Positions 11,779 to 23,845 of a DNA stretch of 64,000 bases are shown one piece after another. Origin of the DNA: Owenia fusiformis (taxonomy: Eukaryota; Annelida; Polychaeta; Sabellida; Oweniidae); the NCBI GenBank assembly GCA_903813345.2, contig CAIIXF020000001.1:2976001-3040000 (forward strand), written 5' to 3'. Position numbers and translations under genes: made by a program. Within the stretch, counting starts at the first letter, position 1; every line of letters begins with the position of its first letter. Under the pieces are notes generated by a model. That model did no database searches and was not told the origin of the DNA. It saw only the letters and a program-made list of their open reading frames with translations.

Positions 11779-14291
11779 ATGATTCCTCGGGTTATATCTA
11801 CAGTTTGGGATAAATTCATAATATTAATCGTACTATCAATCGTTTTGGCGATGCTTTCATTTTCATATACATCATCCTTATTCGATATACACTATATATC
11901 TCGACGCTTCTCGATACGAAATGTGACTAGTAGTGAACAGGTATCTACAACAGAAACCTGTGGAAAAGTGAGGTTCTCAGAATGGCCGTTACCCCTGACG
12001 GCGCTTGCGAGTTATCCCGGCTCTGGCAACACATGGACGCGGTATATACTCCAGCAGGCAACAGGTATGTCGAATCTTGCAAAACATAGGGGCAATATAT
12101 TTGTCAAAATGTTGGAATATGGCGCTTACTTGCTGTATTGATCGAAAGGTGACTGTTGCAACTGATATTTGCTGACTGAAAAAAGGTCCGGTCACAACGC
12201 CCTCTCGCGGTAGAATTAAGGATACAAAAGTATATAAGCATTATTATATCCAAGGTCAAGGTCACATTTCAAGAAAAAAATTAGTTTGTGTGTTCATATC
12301 GATCGACTCACTAATTTATAGGAAACTTGTTACACGTTTTCATTATTTTACTTTGAAATTTATTAACCAAATCGAAACAATATTTACATAATATACTGTA
12401 TGGTAGTAACAGATAAACAGGACAAATTGATTATAGATTTTATAACTCCTAAGTTTCCATATTTCAAACTTGTGTCTTAGGGCAAGTTTACAAATTTCAT
12501 GAATTCTTCTATTCTACCGCATCATGCGCCATGTGTATTGAGATCAACGACGCTATTGTGCTTTCAACCGAACTGTTTACCATGACCATGCAATGTATAT
12601 TGAAAATATTGCTTATTATTTCTTTAAAACTGATTTCTAACTGGTTAATACAATATGTTTCCCACCATCTCTCAAAAGGGTTTGTTTGATATGTCGTACC
12701 CATTAAAAACTAACACGTTTTATAATGTCCATATGTTTTGTATCCTCCAACACATATTCAATTTACTATAACAATCATTTAAACACTACATTGGATCAGT
12801 CTAATTTCTGAAAATAATTGTTTGAAATAATTTACGTGCATTGATTAAATCTTAATGTTTGGAGGATACAAAATATTGGACAGAAGAACCTAAATCTAAA
12901 TGACTTTGAAATAGCGCACATCAAATGTACCTGGTATCAACCTGGTAAAACAACTGATTTTGAAAATATTAATTATCGTAAAATTGCCCCTAAACACTAG
13001 CTGCTTTCTATTGTATTTATTCTCAAAGTCTCCTCCATTGTTGTAAAATAAAAAATTTGTTCGGAAAAAATTTAATTTTGAGCATTAACATATTCTTTGC
13101 ATTTGTTTTACAATTGACAAATAAATAACTTTCTACTTCAATATTACATAATTTACTACACTTTGTCATCAGTGTGTTCAAGTTAAGCCGATGAGAGATG
13201 AGTTGTAGTTTACTGTAATTTACTGAGGTCTACATATATATCTTATATCAGTTCATCTTACACATTCGCATAAATCAATAACATTGTTTTCAAAGTAATT
13301 GTTTTTTTCTATAATGGAGATATACTTTTTGTTCTTGAAGGCATCTACACTGGGTCGGTTTACAGCAATGACGATGAGCTGAGACTTAACGGCTTTCCCG
13401 GAGAGGGAGTTACAAACGGGTCTGTTCTGGTAATTAAGACACATCGTGCTCTTTTATCACATAGAAAGTACGACAGGATAGTGATGATCATCAGAAGTCC
13501 ATTCCAAGCGTATTTGACTGACTTTAACAGACGCAGGGGTCATGGGCATACCGCTATTGTGGAATTGACAGAAGGTTATTGTGACCAGCTTGTTTTGCAT
13601 GTCTATATCTGGTTTTGCACTTGAATAGTTTTTATGATGTCGTAAAATATCATTCAATTAATTGATTTAATGTGCATGTTGGCACTAAACGTTATATCTA
13701 TTAGTGTATCTGTTTATTGACGTAAGGTTATTAGGTGAGGTGCGAGAATAGTGTTTGTTAATATAGAGCTATTTTCATAAACTAGTGTAACTGATATCGA
13801 TCAGTAAAACTAAGAGTTCAAAGGTAACCAAGATGAAGACCTAAAATACTTACAACAGAGCATCCGAAAAGTCATATTAAAATTGAGATTAAATTGAAAT
13901 ATGATATAATTTCTCATGTTTAGGATGGTCTGGGTATGTGCGGCGACAACTTGATACTTGGCGTGCGTTTTACGTCAACTGGATGTCTTACGCTAGGGTA
14001 CCTTTTCACATGATCTTCTACGAGAAACTACGAGAAAATGTGAGATCAGAATTAACCTCACTTTTAGATTTCCTTGAATTTCCAATACACGAGGATAGAA
14101 TTGAATGTCTCATGGAAAGGACAGAAGGAAATTTTAAACGACAAAGTGTGAATAGTGATCGTAGAGACATCTATTCATCAAATGTAACTAAGATTTTACG
14201 TGAACACGTTGCAGAAGTCTGTAAGCAATACACAGAGAAGTATCCTAATAGACACAAACTCGGTGATTGTATTTCTTGGTTATCATTATGA
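11779..14291 (+). CDS. WSCD-like sulfotransferase, three exons
   Basis: Exons 11779-12064, 13341-13574 and 13924-14291 (stop TGA), phases 1 and 1, give 295 residues. Residues about 13-29 are a signal anchor. The 5'-PAPS loop is ALASYPGSGNTWTRYILQQ (75-93). A GIYTGSVY motif (96-103), typical of WSC-domain-containing proteins 1/2, follows, then IKTH and the 3'-phosphate segment YDRIVMIIRSPFQAYLTDF (139-157). The last exon carries the W..F..W helix region and MIFYEKLRENVRSELTSLL. Vertebrate WSCD proteins carry WSC domains before the sulfotransferase domain; none is present here, so this is the catalytic domain alone on a short stem. Exon 2 uses a non-optimal donor (gttatt). Inferred role: Golgi sulfation of a glycan (WSCD1 is reported to act on sialic acid; the substrate here is unknown). 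Confidence 0.85.
12530..12770. repeat. Dispersed repeat, copy A (partner at 22310-22610)
   Basis: In intron 1 of the WSCD-like gene. Shares gccatgtgtatt, ttgcttattatttctt, ctctcaaaag and gtatcctccaacaca, in the same order and spacing, with the copy near 22.3-22.6 kb. An interspersed element with no coding capacity seen. Confidence 0.65.
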
Positions 14292-14694
14292 ACATCTGAT
14301 AAAACAATGAAATTACATTACCAGTTTGTTCACATCCGATTTAGTTACATTTTGATGTTATATTGATGTCATCTTCAACTGTAGCTTCTAAATGAGCTTT
14401 ATCGCCCGCTTTATCGTAGATGTTAACATTATTTGATAAATTAATACTTTTGATATTCTCATTTTCAATCGAAATTATTCTTTAAATCGATATACAGTAG
14501 CTCATTAGTTAGATAGGTTCAGTCAACGCCCCTTTTAACAATTATTGGTTTAATTAATTATTGAAGATTTGGACAATTGTTCTAGGAAAATAGGTTGAAC
14601 AGATGTGACATAAATTCCAATAACTATTTACGGACTTGTGAGTAGCATTCGAAAATGCATTTTTATATGTCTAGTCAAAAACAATTTGTGCATT
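14292..14694. other. Intergenic region before the GT92 gene
   Basis: About 0.4 kb, AT-rich, with no recognisable feature. It must hold the WSCD-like 3' end and the GT92 promoter. Confidence 0.35.
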
Positions 14695-16158
14695 ATGTCT
14701 CGTAAAATAAAACAACTTGTTGCGATTGGAGCTGTTATCTGGTGGCCATTTGTATTCGTATTATATTATGCGTCTTTTAGTATCGTGCATGAAGAAAGTA
14801 CACCCAAGGACATTGCTCGTACATGTGGCCCAACAGTAATACCTAATGTGAGAACTGAAACCTTCGAGGAACTTGTTAAAGACACGTTCTTTGCCTTTTC
14901 GGCATTTCGGGACATGCGCATTGTTGACGATAGCAGGAATATGAAACAGTTGATTGACGCGCATGCGCAGTTCGCCGACTCAGAAGGTCAAGTCGGAGTT
15001 GTACGACTTATTGGAGTAGCTTCACGGGATATACCTGATTTGTATTGCAGACTTTCCGATAAAAGCGGAAATGGATATAGCGTTCCTGCAAGACATCACG
15101 CTATGAGCAGAGTGTTAGTTGAGACGATGTATAGAGAATGTACCTATTTTCCATATTTCGTTGACTGTCCACTTTATGAATCACACAAAGACCACGTGGT
15201 AGATGTAGTTGGCATAACTGATAAGATGTGTGGAGAGGTCGACACGTGGTTACCCGTCACTCAAACGTTCTTTGACAATATGCCCGACACTTCCCATAGT
15301 GTCATCATTTGTATGAAAACTCTTTTTGGACTGATAAATCCATCGCGATTAATTGAGTTTCTAGAATTCAGTAAAATATTAGGCGTCGAGAAAGTAGTTA
15401 TCTATGGAGTTTATGATATTGGGCTCGATGTCCGTGATGTATTAGATGGATACATAAAAGAAGGGTTCATCACAATCATAGACTGGAGACTTCCATTCGA
15501 CCCCAATCTTACACACTTCTTTGGTGAAAAAGCAGCTATTAATGATTGTTTATACAGGTACGGCCCACAGTACAAGTATATGTTATTTTCCGATTTTGAC
15601 GAGTATTTCATTCCAAGATCCCACAATACTTTGTATGAACTATTTGAATCGATCGAAGACACCTTTCAAAATCCGTACCATCCAATTGGTGCATTTAGGT
15701 TCCTTCAGACTCGATTTTGCATTGATTCCCCAGAGCCTTCCAACGATAACACTCACCTTGTCACAATGAGCAACACAATGCGTGATGATCCTAGCATCAT
15801 AGCTGCAAAATGTGTCGTAATCCCTAAAAACGTTGTTGAGATGGACGTCCACACACCAAGACAACAAGTGTCCATCAACCACAAACGTCAGATTGTCCCC
15901 GTAGACATGGCACAGATGCATCACTATAGATACCGTGATAAGGAGGAGGAGTACTGCAAGACTGATGATAAAGGTGTGATGCGATTTAACAAAGCACTAA
16001 AGCAGAAGTACAAAGAAGCATCTGATAGGTTCAAGGCCCATACATGGCCCGATAAATTATTTGCTAAGGCATTTCGACCTGTATGTAAACAGCCTGTTGA
16101 GAATATGACGGGCTCTACTGACGATTACTTTTCACGTCTGAATGGGGCAAAAAATTAA
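14695..16158 (+). CDS. Glycosyltransferase family 92 (GT92/DUF23) protein, single exon
   Basis: 487 residues from the ATG at 14695. The frame is open further upstream but lacks an earlier ATG. Residues about 7-29 are a hydrophobic anchor (type II). The C-terminal half is a GT92 domain: SVIICMKTLFGL (about 201-212), LIEFLEFSKILGVEKVVIY (220-238), a W-R-LPF motif (264-268), GEKAAINDCLYRYG (277-290) and the DFDEYF metal/nucleotide-sugar motif (300-305), then MHHYRYRDKEEEYC. Characterised GT92 enzymes (nematode GALT-1) add beta-1,4-galactose to fucose on N-glycan cores. The donor and acceptor here are inferred only at that level. It is co-oriented with two sulfotransferase genes and could build a glycan that they sulfate. 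No intron, which is unusual beside multi-exon neighbours. Confidence 0.9.
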   Translation: MSRKIKQLVAIGAVIWWPFVFVLYYASFSIVHEESTPKDIARTCGPTVIPNVRTETFEELVKDTFFAFSAFRDMRIVDDSRNMKQLIDAHAQFADSEGQVGVVRLIGVASRDIPDLYCRLSDKSGNGYSVPARHHAMSRVLVETMYRECTYFPYFVDCPLYESHKDHVVDVVGITDKMCGEVDTWLPVTQTFFDNMPDTSHSVIICMKTLFGLINPSRLIEFLEFSKILGVEKVVIYGVYDIGLDVRDVLDGYIKEGFITIIDWRLPFDPNLTHFFGEKAAINDCLYRYGPQYKYMLFSDFDEYFIPRSHNTLYELFESIEDTFQNPYHPIGAFRFLQTRFCIDSPEPSNDNTHLVTMSNTMRDDPSIIAAKCVVIPKNVVEMDVHTPRQQVSINHKRQIVPVDMAQMHHYRYRDKEEEYCKTDDKGVMRFNKALKQKYKEASDRFKAHTWPDKLFAKAFRPVCKQPVENMTGSTDDYFSRLNGAKN

Positions 16159-18909
16159 GTTCTTAAAGATGAGAGATTTCCTCTCGCCCATTTTGCCTCA
16201 ACTAGGTGTTGAAAACAAACAATTTGAAGACGCTGGCGAAGATTCTCTTACCGACTGACGCTCGCCCGTTTTAAGACGCTGAGTTCAAAACAGAAAGATC
16301 TTTCCTAGGTACCCTCAAAGAACCAGTACCCTAGTTCTAGACACTATCGTTACAAATGAATTGTTTTCACAAAACACACGAATTTGTTAATTCATTATAG
16401 TTTTAACATTAGGTAACTAATCAACATTACAACCATGTTTTGCGATACCATACACACGGAGATATTATTTATTTTGTAATCCGTTGATACAAGCGATGGA
16501 ACGCGATCGTTAGCAGGCAGAAACATGGAATTGATGCAACGTTGATGATATTAGTTCTCGCGTCACTGTGGCTGTAAAAGACATGTATGATGAGCAATTT
16601 AATTTGTATTTGCCAAAAGCCATATATAAGTTAAATTAAATGCAATATAAATGTGATAGTTAATTACAGTAATGTACAGAAAATCGACTCTATGACAAGA
16701 GTGTTCTTCCTTCCAGGTATGGCGTCAAATTATAACTCATTTACTGATCAACTGATCTGATTTTCTGTTCTCATCATATCACATCTGAGTGACAAAACAT
16801 TGAATGTATATTACTAATGATAATATCATCCTCTATGCTTCCGTTCAATTCGAAATGATCACAATTTATGACATACTTTGTAATCACTAATATATGAGCG
16901 ACACGAAATGGCTTCAGTTGCCAAAACATTAAGTTCCAATGAAGTTTAATTTAGATATTTTATTAATTTTTTAACAGACGTAAGATTTTAGGCTTCTTAT
17001 GGGCAATCTTCACTGATTTCTATCAATATTTTTTCTAGGTCACCTCGTTTTTCGTGTTATTGCGCTGAAGATTTCTAATATCCAATAGTGTTGGCCGTAG
17101 CCAGGCACGAGGCTGGAGAGGCAACTACCCCGGCCATCAAAATGTTTACTGCCTCGTTAAGAATTCTTACTAAAACTGAAAATAAAGTCCACGGTAGTAC
17201 CAACTACACCACTAAGATATAAACAAAAGTTCCCCGAATTTGAAATACAAAAAAACTCATGTAGTTCCCTAATCTGATACCCAACTTCCAAATATTGAAT
17301 TGTCTTTCGCTGGCCAAAAACGCCACAACTTTTTTATTATACCAAATTTTGATGTCACACAGTGCAAGTGGTTCTGGTCATAAAATAAGTCCTCCTTCTT
17401 TGATTGTATCTGTTCTAAAAAAGATGTATTCAATTTTTCTGCCGTGCACTCTTTGATGGTAGCGTTTAGTTTTCGTCGCCATGTCGAAATGGTGGCATCA
17501 ATGAAATGTTTGCTTAGTTTCAAGCAACTTCCCGAATTACCAGTTGTGGTGATTGTATAATATGTACATCTATTGAAGACCGATGCATAACGATGCATAC
17601 GTTAATACAGAGGATTGCATTAGGACTATTAGCGGGCCGAGTTCAGGGACAAATTCTCGAACAATATGATGGTATTGGCTGCCCCATGGGCAGATGGTTA
17701 CTATCCTGTTAAAAGATTGTTGAGCGTTTATGATAATGATACACTTCAAGTTTTACTTGAGAGTTAGTTTAATATTGTGTAATGGAGTTTTTCACAAATA
17801 CTAAAGCAAGGCTGCTTGGCGTTGGCCTGTTAATTTCTACGGTGACCGTGGAAATAACAAGTTATAACATCTACGGCGACCCTGTGGCTTGTAAAAACTG
17901 GATACGCCCTAAGGAGACCGTACGGCGACTGTACATTTTCGACAGTTGCCGTAGATTACCGATTTTACCGATGTACGGTCGCCGTAGAGCAAATGTGACT
18001 GAGGTTATACTACGATCACCGTATAAGTTAAACATGTCATAGCCGAACCGTAGAAAGGTTCCACGTACCTGTATGTCGGGCGCATGGTCGACTTGCGGCT
18101 ACCCTAGGATTTTATCGGTTACAATTTACCTTTGCAAACCGCAATTACTACCGTAGGATCACTGCTGGGGACCCTTGCTGCCACCTTACGTCTACATAGA
18201 TATTTGTCAAAAAATTAACCCCGTTGTGGGGACGTCCTATGATGACCGTGTGTTATTATTTCAAAGACCCTACGACAACCGTAGTTTTTCTGCCTCCATA
18301 AAATCAAAATAAGCCGTTCAACTACCGTAGCTGATATGACTGCTAAATTATCTAATGACAAAAGTTTCCTGATAGTCGTAGAATTTCTAATAAAGGTGAA
18401 GACATGAACGAAATATAGGCTAAATAAGCAGTTTCATCAAACTAATTTTCACGTCTATGTTCTCGATGTTTTGCTGAATGGACTTTTATGAACGAACTAG
18501 CATCGTCATATCACCGAACACCACCCCTTTTACGAAGGTGTGGAGAAAGACGAAATAATACTACAAACCTATTATGTTCGAGTTCTGGAGATTCTGAATT
18601 TACGGTCTTTTAAAATTCAGTTAAAATAATGTATTGTTACGGGTTGCCATGGAACTAACCATATGTCGTACTGAACTTAATACGTCAATAAAATCATTCG
18701 TAGAATGTTAAAGTTCAAAATCAAATGAATTTGATTCTAGGTCAAAGGATAGGCATCGATATGGTGAACTGAATTAAACAATGTTTTTCTCTTCAACCAA
18801 TTATTGAAAACATTCTGTAAAAAACACGGTCCTTTATGTAATGTTGACTGATTGGCAACTATTTAATGCGAAAATTATTTATATACATGTATGTCTAATA
18901 TAACTTTTT
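16159..18909. other. Gene-free stretch downstream of the GT92 gene
   Basis: No convincing exon. A 109-residue open frame on the minus strand at 17269-17598 has no recognised motif. The CCGTAG-rich repeat begins at about 17830 (separate entry). Confidence 0.4.
17830..18370. repeat. CCGTAG-rich degenerate repeat, copy 1
   Basis: The words ctacggcgacc, gccgtaga, accgtag and accgtagaaaggtt recur at irregular spacing on both strands. The block from about 18045 (accgtagaaaggttccacg, then cttgcggctaccctag) aligns with one at about 23025-23090. The family therefore has at least three copies in the window (also 22940-23095 and 23690-23845). GC content is higher than the surroundings. Confidence 0.6.
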
Positions 18910-19755
18910 TTGTTAAAGGCCCCATGTAAAGTTTAAACCACTTTGGCTTATATTGTAGTCTTACCCAATGTTATCAAAGTGTGATATGTGAAACTTTTTT
19001 TTTTAATTTCAAAAAGTGGTTTTTGATAGACTTTTTGTTCCAAAATTTGTGAATTTATTTGAACCAACTTTTAGAGGTCACTCATATCTTCTAATTAGCC
19101 ACAATTCATACCAATGCATAGCATTCATCCTCCCATGTTTTTTGCCGAAAATATTAAGAAAATCGGTTGATAAACAAGCGAGAAATGAACTTATCAGTGC
19201 ATGAAAATGATTCTGAGAAAAATGCAGTTCAAAATTTTAGTTCTGATAGAAACCAATGGTACAATGCTATCTAAAACATAATTTATTCTTCCTTTTAACC
19301 TGGTTAGACAATCAACATTGTTTTTTTATGAAAGTCTAGTAGATTTAGAAAAGATTGACATCGAAAAAAAAAATTCAATTTTTTTCAAAACATTTTTGTT
19401 ACCTTAGTGACATCACTAATGTTTCAAAATATTTTTGATAAGCTAAAACATTGAAGTGGCCCATTAAATATGACATTTTATTATTGAAATAGTGTGTCTT
19501 TTGTTCAATCTTTGCATTGGTGTTTAAAAGATAATCTTTTTTGAAATGCATTAAGAAATATTTGATGATTAAGAAATTTCAACTTTTTTTGAAAAATGGT
19601 GGGAAATTTGAATATTTGAGAAATGAAATGCTCACAACTTTTTTTTCAAAAAAATTTTTTTGTTCAAAAATCTCTAAAATCACTTTTTAAGTCCTGACAA
19701 ATAGTAAATGAATGATAAAAAAATATTTTCAAACTTTAAACGGGGACTTTAACAT
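18910..19755. mobile_element. Putative non-autonomous element with short inverted ends
   Basis: The left end tgttaaaggccccatgtaaa and the right end (aaactttaaacggggacttt, then aaca) are imperfect complements about 0.85 kb apart. The interior is very AT-rich without an open frame. No certain target duplication was seen. Confidence 0.5.
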
Positions 19756-19795
19756 TTTTTGTTTTTTAGCGCAATTGTTTTTGTTCCTTTCTACC

Positions 19796-20130
19796 AATTC
19801 TTGAGAATGAAATAAAATGTCTTTCCGAACCTTGTTGGAACAAAATAGCAAATGCAACATTTTCTTAGACCTCTCAATATTATAGTTATACAAAGGAAAT
19901 TTTGGTTGATTTAACAAAACGTATGCAAAAACTTAAAAAAACAAAATAGATGAAAATTATGATAAACCTTTTATTTCATTAACAAGTTACTTTTTTAAAA
20001 TCAACCAAACTTTCCTTTGTACAATTTCAATATTGAGAGACATAAACACGTTATGTTTATGTCGTTTTGTTCCAATGTCGAGGTTCGGATAGATGTTTCA
20101 TTCCGAATAGAACATATGATACCAAGAACG
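19796..20130. repeat. Foldback repeat
   Basis: The left arm (tctttccgaaccttgttgga ... cctctcaatatta ... acaaaggaaa) is complementary to the right arm (tttcctttgtacaa ... caatattgagagac ... gttccaatgtcgaggttcgg). The loop is about 80 bases. Confidence 0.7.
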
Positions 20131-20558
20131 AAAGAAGTATCTGATGTGTTTTCTAAAACAATATAGAGAAAAGTATATACCATATATAACTCAAATTATA
20201 ATGTTACCATCCAAAAGGTGACCATTAAATTGACGATGTGTAAGATTTTCAGAATGTTTTGATGACTGATTTAAGAGAAACGCGTGTTTAAAAAGTAAAT
20301 TAAATTGAAATTAAAAAAATGATATAAGATATCAGATAAAAAAGGGGAACATCCATACAGGATTGTTTTATCACGTTTAAACATTTTAAGTCATGCGAAA
20401 TGGTACGAACGAAAAAACATCAGGCGAATTAAATAAAGTTGGAACCCTTGGGTAATGGACAGATATGCCAAGGAGTGCTCGGAGCAGACAATATGTAAAA
20501 TAAAAACACCGAGATCTTTATTCCAACTCTTCCTTTAATACTATAAGTTATTGAATAA

Positions 20559-20673
20559 TTTGAAGTGCAATACTGGATGTATTCTGCTCGAGAAATTCTG
20601 TATTGGAACGAGACGAAGTCGAGCGCCAATACAGAATATCGAGAGCAGTATATATCCCGTATTGCACTTCAAA
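20559..20673. repeat. Hairpin MITE, 115 bp
   Basis: Begins tttgaagtgcaatactgg and ends with its imperfect complement (attgcacttcaaa). The inner stem is tctgtattgg/ccaatacaga. Confidence 0.8.
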
Positions 20674-21233
20674 GCATTACGAGTTGTTACGAGTTGTCGA
20701 ATGGATTTCTTTTGTTCCCCGCTTAGAAAACAGTCTTTCAAACAAATATGGGGGTTAACATGTAAACCTATGAGGTCCTTAACTTTTTTTGAGGAGTATA
20801 TATATGTTCTCGTACAACTTCTCTTAATCTATTAAGCGTGTAAGCCTTTCTATTATATAGAGCGTTTATGACCCGTGAACCACCGTCCCTGGTATAAGAT
20901 ATAAAATAGGAGCTAGTGATATGCGTGTGCGTTTAACAGAAAAAACTATTTTTTACAAATAGTTGTATTATTCATTATTATAACATACCTATGATGATGT
21001 ATAGTGCAAAGTGTACACAAGACAGCGGGCCAATATAAGTTTTGAAAAGCCCGCGCCCGCTAACTTTCTGATTGGTCAAGGCACTGACGTCATAACCAAT
21101 CAATCGAAGATAAAACTGCGCGAGCAATTTTTCTAAACTCATTTCAATCATTTTCAAACCATTTGTTTGTCAATTCTATAAGAAAATGGTGCTCTCTGAC
21201 CAGTCTACATCATCATAGATATGTTATAAATCG

Positions 21234-21348
21234 TTTATGTCACTATCGTGGCACATATGCCCTCGGTTCTCAGAGATCAATGTCCCTCCCAAGGTCGGGC
21301 CATATATCACTGAGACCTCGGGCATATATGCCACGATAGTGACATAAC
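21234..21348. repeat. Foldback element, copy 1 (partner at 36894-37008)
   Basis: The ends are ttatgtcactatcgtggca and its complement. The inner part contains cctcccaaggtcgg. The copy near 36.9 kb has the same ends (ttatgtcactat) and the same core read in the opposite direction (ccgaccttgggagg), so the two are one family. Confidence 0.8.
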
Positions 21349-22309
21349 CTCTAATTATTATATACCCAATATGTAACACTAATCCTGATTGGTCAATACC
21401 TAGTCACGTGTTCCGAAATAGATTTACTATTTCCCTCGGAAAGTTATATTCCCTCAAATGTGACGTCAGCGGGAATATACATTTGAACTATTGCCCGCTG
21501 ACGTCACGATTGCAACTTCTATTACCCTTGGAAACGTCTGCGCATCATCACTGCGCAGACGGCGCAGACGAAAAACAGAAAAATGGAGGATGAGCACAAA
21601 CACAAATCAACTCCGTTCACCATGACAGACGTGCGTGAACGATACAATATAAGCAAGGTGGATAAAGTTCCCTAAACTCAATACGTCTGTGTAATTTCAA
21701 GTGTTATGATAATCTATTCCGCGTGTTAAACGCGATTGAATTTGTCAAGTGAGAGTCTCAGAGGCAAACATTTCTGTTGAGCATCTGATGACGTCACAGC
21801 TTGTAATGCTAACAATGGACCCGAGGAGGGGGCTTTCTAAGCCTTTTTGGCCTCCGCAGAGGAAACGGGACAAGAGTCAGTATAGGGTATATAGTCACTA
21901 TTTGTATACTATTAATTAACCCACAGTTTTATAGGTTATGAATCAATAGTTCATGTATCGTACTACGCTCTTCCAATTTCCAGAAAATTATTATATGGAT
22001 CAGAATGAAATATATGTCAGGAATCGCGGTCTACTTTAGACAATTTGTGTTTATGTTAATGCTGTTTATGTTTCTTTATTTTCACCCATATTAAGTAGAG
22101 CATCAAAGGAAACAATCAAAGAGTGTAAAGTACAGAAATGAATAAACGCATTTACAAAAATATTACTACGTGTTTTAAAAATAAAAGTACCTAAAGCATA
22201 AATCTTAACCGGATTCTTGTATGTTGTATTTTCGAAGAACCTCATTATGTCATATAGGGGCAAAATTACGATAATTGGTATTGTCAAATATTTTCAATTT
22301 CTGATATTC

Positions 22310-22610
22310 TACCAAAGCCTGTGCCATGTGTATTTAATAATGTCAACGACATTTAATTTGTGTCAACACAACTGGTTACTATGACCATATGTTATACACT
22401 GAAAATGTTGCTTATTATTTCTTAATAACAGCTTTATTGATGATTTTTTAGACAAAAATTTAATAAATGTATCACGTGCTTCGATTACCAATTTGTTAAT
22501 AAAGTATGTTTGCAACCAGCTCTCAAAAGAGGATTGTTTTATATTTCATACTCATGAAACAGAATACGTTTTATTATGTCCATATGACTTGTATCCTCCA
22601 ACACACTGGT
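22310..22610. repeat. Dispersed repeat, copy B (partner at 12530-12770)
   Basis: Same order of shared words as the copy in the WSCD-like intron, ending gtatcctccaacacactgg. No coding capacity. Confidence 0.65.
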
Positions 22611-22939
22611 TAAAGTAACGTTGTTGATATGTCGTTGATGCATAATTTGTTGAAAACTTCGCCAGAAAGTGCCCTTAGGGGCTAGCTTTTAATTTTTTTT
22701 AAATGTTTTGCTGTTCAATTTTTTGTACACGTATCTTTCAAACATGATTAAGATTTCAGCTTTGCACAAATACGATTTCAAATAATTATTTTGAGAAATG
22801 AAAATAACCCAATGTAGTATTTCGATGATTGTAAAGCAACGGAATCTAGTACTGCCATCTTTTATTCAGCTTTTAATTTGGGCTAGAGTTCCATTCACTT
22901 ACATGCTAAAATCTTGGAAAAGTGGAAAATTTCATGCAG

Positions 22940-23095
22940 GGTTGCCGTAGAAATTATAACTCCGAGTTATACTAGTTGTTCATTTCTGCCGTCCCCGTAG
23001 AAATCAACAGGCCATTGCCAGACCGCAGAAAGGTCCAACGGTTGCCGCACGTCGGGCTTACGGTTGACTTGCGTCTGCTGTAGACATTGATGGGT
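22940..23095. repeat. CCGTAG-rich degenerate repeat, copy 2
   Basis: Contains gttgccgtagaaa, accgcagaaaggtccaacgg and cacgtcgggcttacggttga. Aligns with the 18045-18110 part of copy 1. It abuts the left side of the inverted repeat at 23106-23490. Confidence 0.6.
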
Positions 23096-23105
23096 AGTGA
23101 ACAGG

Positions 23106-23490
23106 GGGGGAGATTTCCCAAAGATGCCCTATCATATTAGCACGTTCGAAAACAAATTTTATAAACAGGCCTCAATTTGCCGTTGAAATGGATCTCCAAA
23201 TGTTCACTGTAGTTTTATGAGTATTCTCTACAAGTATGGATCGAGTAACTATAATAGTATTACCGTAGGTTTGAAATGATGATGTTGAACTGATGTTAAC
23301 GCCATTCCCACGATTTCAAATTTAACTCTGCGCATGCGCAGCACTGAGAGAGCACGTGCTCATGATTGTTCACGTGATCGAATCCTGCAATTTGATTGGA
23401 GATGATGCAAGAGATGATGTAATGGGGAATCCCCGAATACGATAGAATATGAAAGAATTGTGGGAGCTACTCACTCCTCCTGGGTAGTGA
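23106..23490. repeat. Dispersed repeat, inverted relative to 30925-31268
   Basis: Shares long near-identical stretches in opposite orientation with 30925-31268. One is gatgttgaactgatgttaac against gttaacatcagttcaacatc. Another is ggggaatccccgaatacgat against atcgtattcggggattcccc. The two copies face each other around 7.4 kb of DNA next to the homeobox gene. Confidence 0.8.
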
Positions 23491-23689
23491 ACCTCTGGAA
23501 ACAGTTTTAGGGTCAGTTTCGGTCATATTTTTGCTGTAAACACAACACAATACGTATACTGTTTGTTGTTAGGTCACTGATTCCACTGCAACTTATATTT
23601 CACTAACACTTTTTAGCACTACAAATGGCATTAATGTTTTGTACTGATGTAAATAAAACAAAAACAAGCATTAACGTTTATCAACAGAA

Positions 23690-23845
23690 ATGCAAAACTC
23701 GCCGTGCAGCTGCCGTAGGAAATGTGACTGCAAAGGTATCCGACCGCAGAAATTCTACGGCGAGCGTAGAAATGTTACTGACCGCAGAAATGATAGACCG
23801 TGTGGTCGCCGTGGGAAATGTGACTGGGCTGTTATCGTAAATTTT
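23690..23845. repeat. CCGTAG-rich degenerate repeat, copy 3
   Basis: Near-tandem words (gccgtaggaaatgtgactg, accgcagaaattctacgg, gcgtagaaatgttactg, gccgtgggaaatgtgactgg) with a period of about 30-50 bases. Its short open frames look like by-products of the repeat. Confidence 0.6.

Noticed and set aside
15411-15924. Antisense and alternate-frame open frames inside the GT92 gene
   Set aside because: Shadows of a confident coding sequence.
17269-17598. 109-residue open frame on the minus strand
   Set aside because: No recognisable motif, no splice context, repeat-rich surroundings. Kept only as unexplained.
17782-18042. 86-residue open frame starting with an ATG
   Set aside because: Lies in the CCGTAG repeat; its Arg-rich composition comes from the repeated words.
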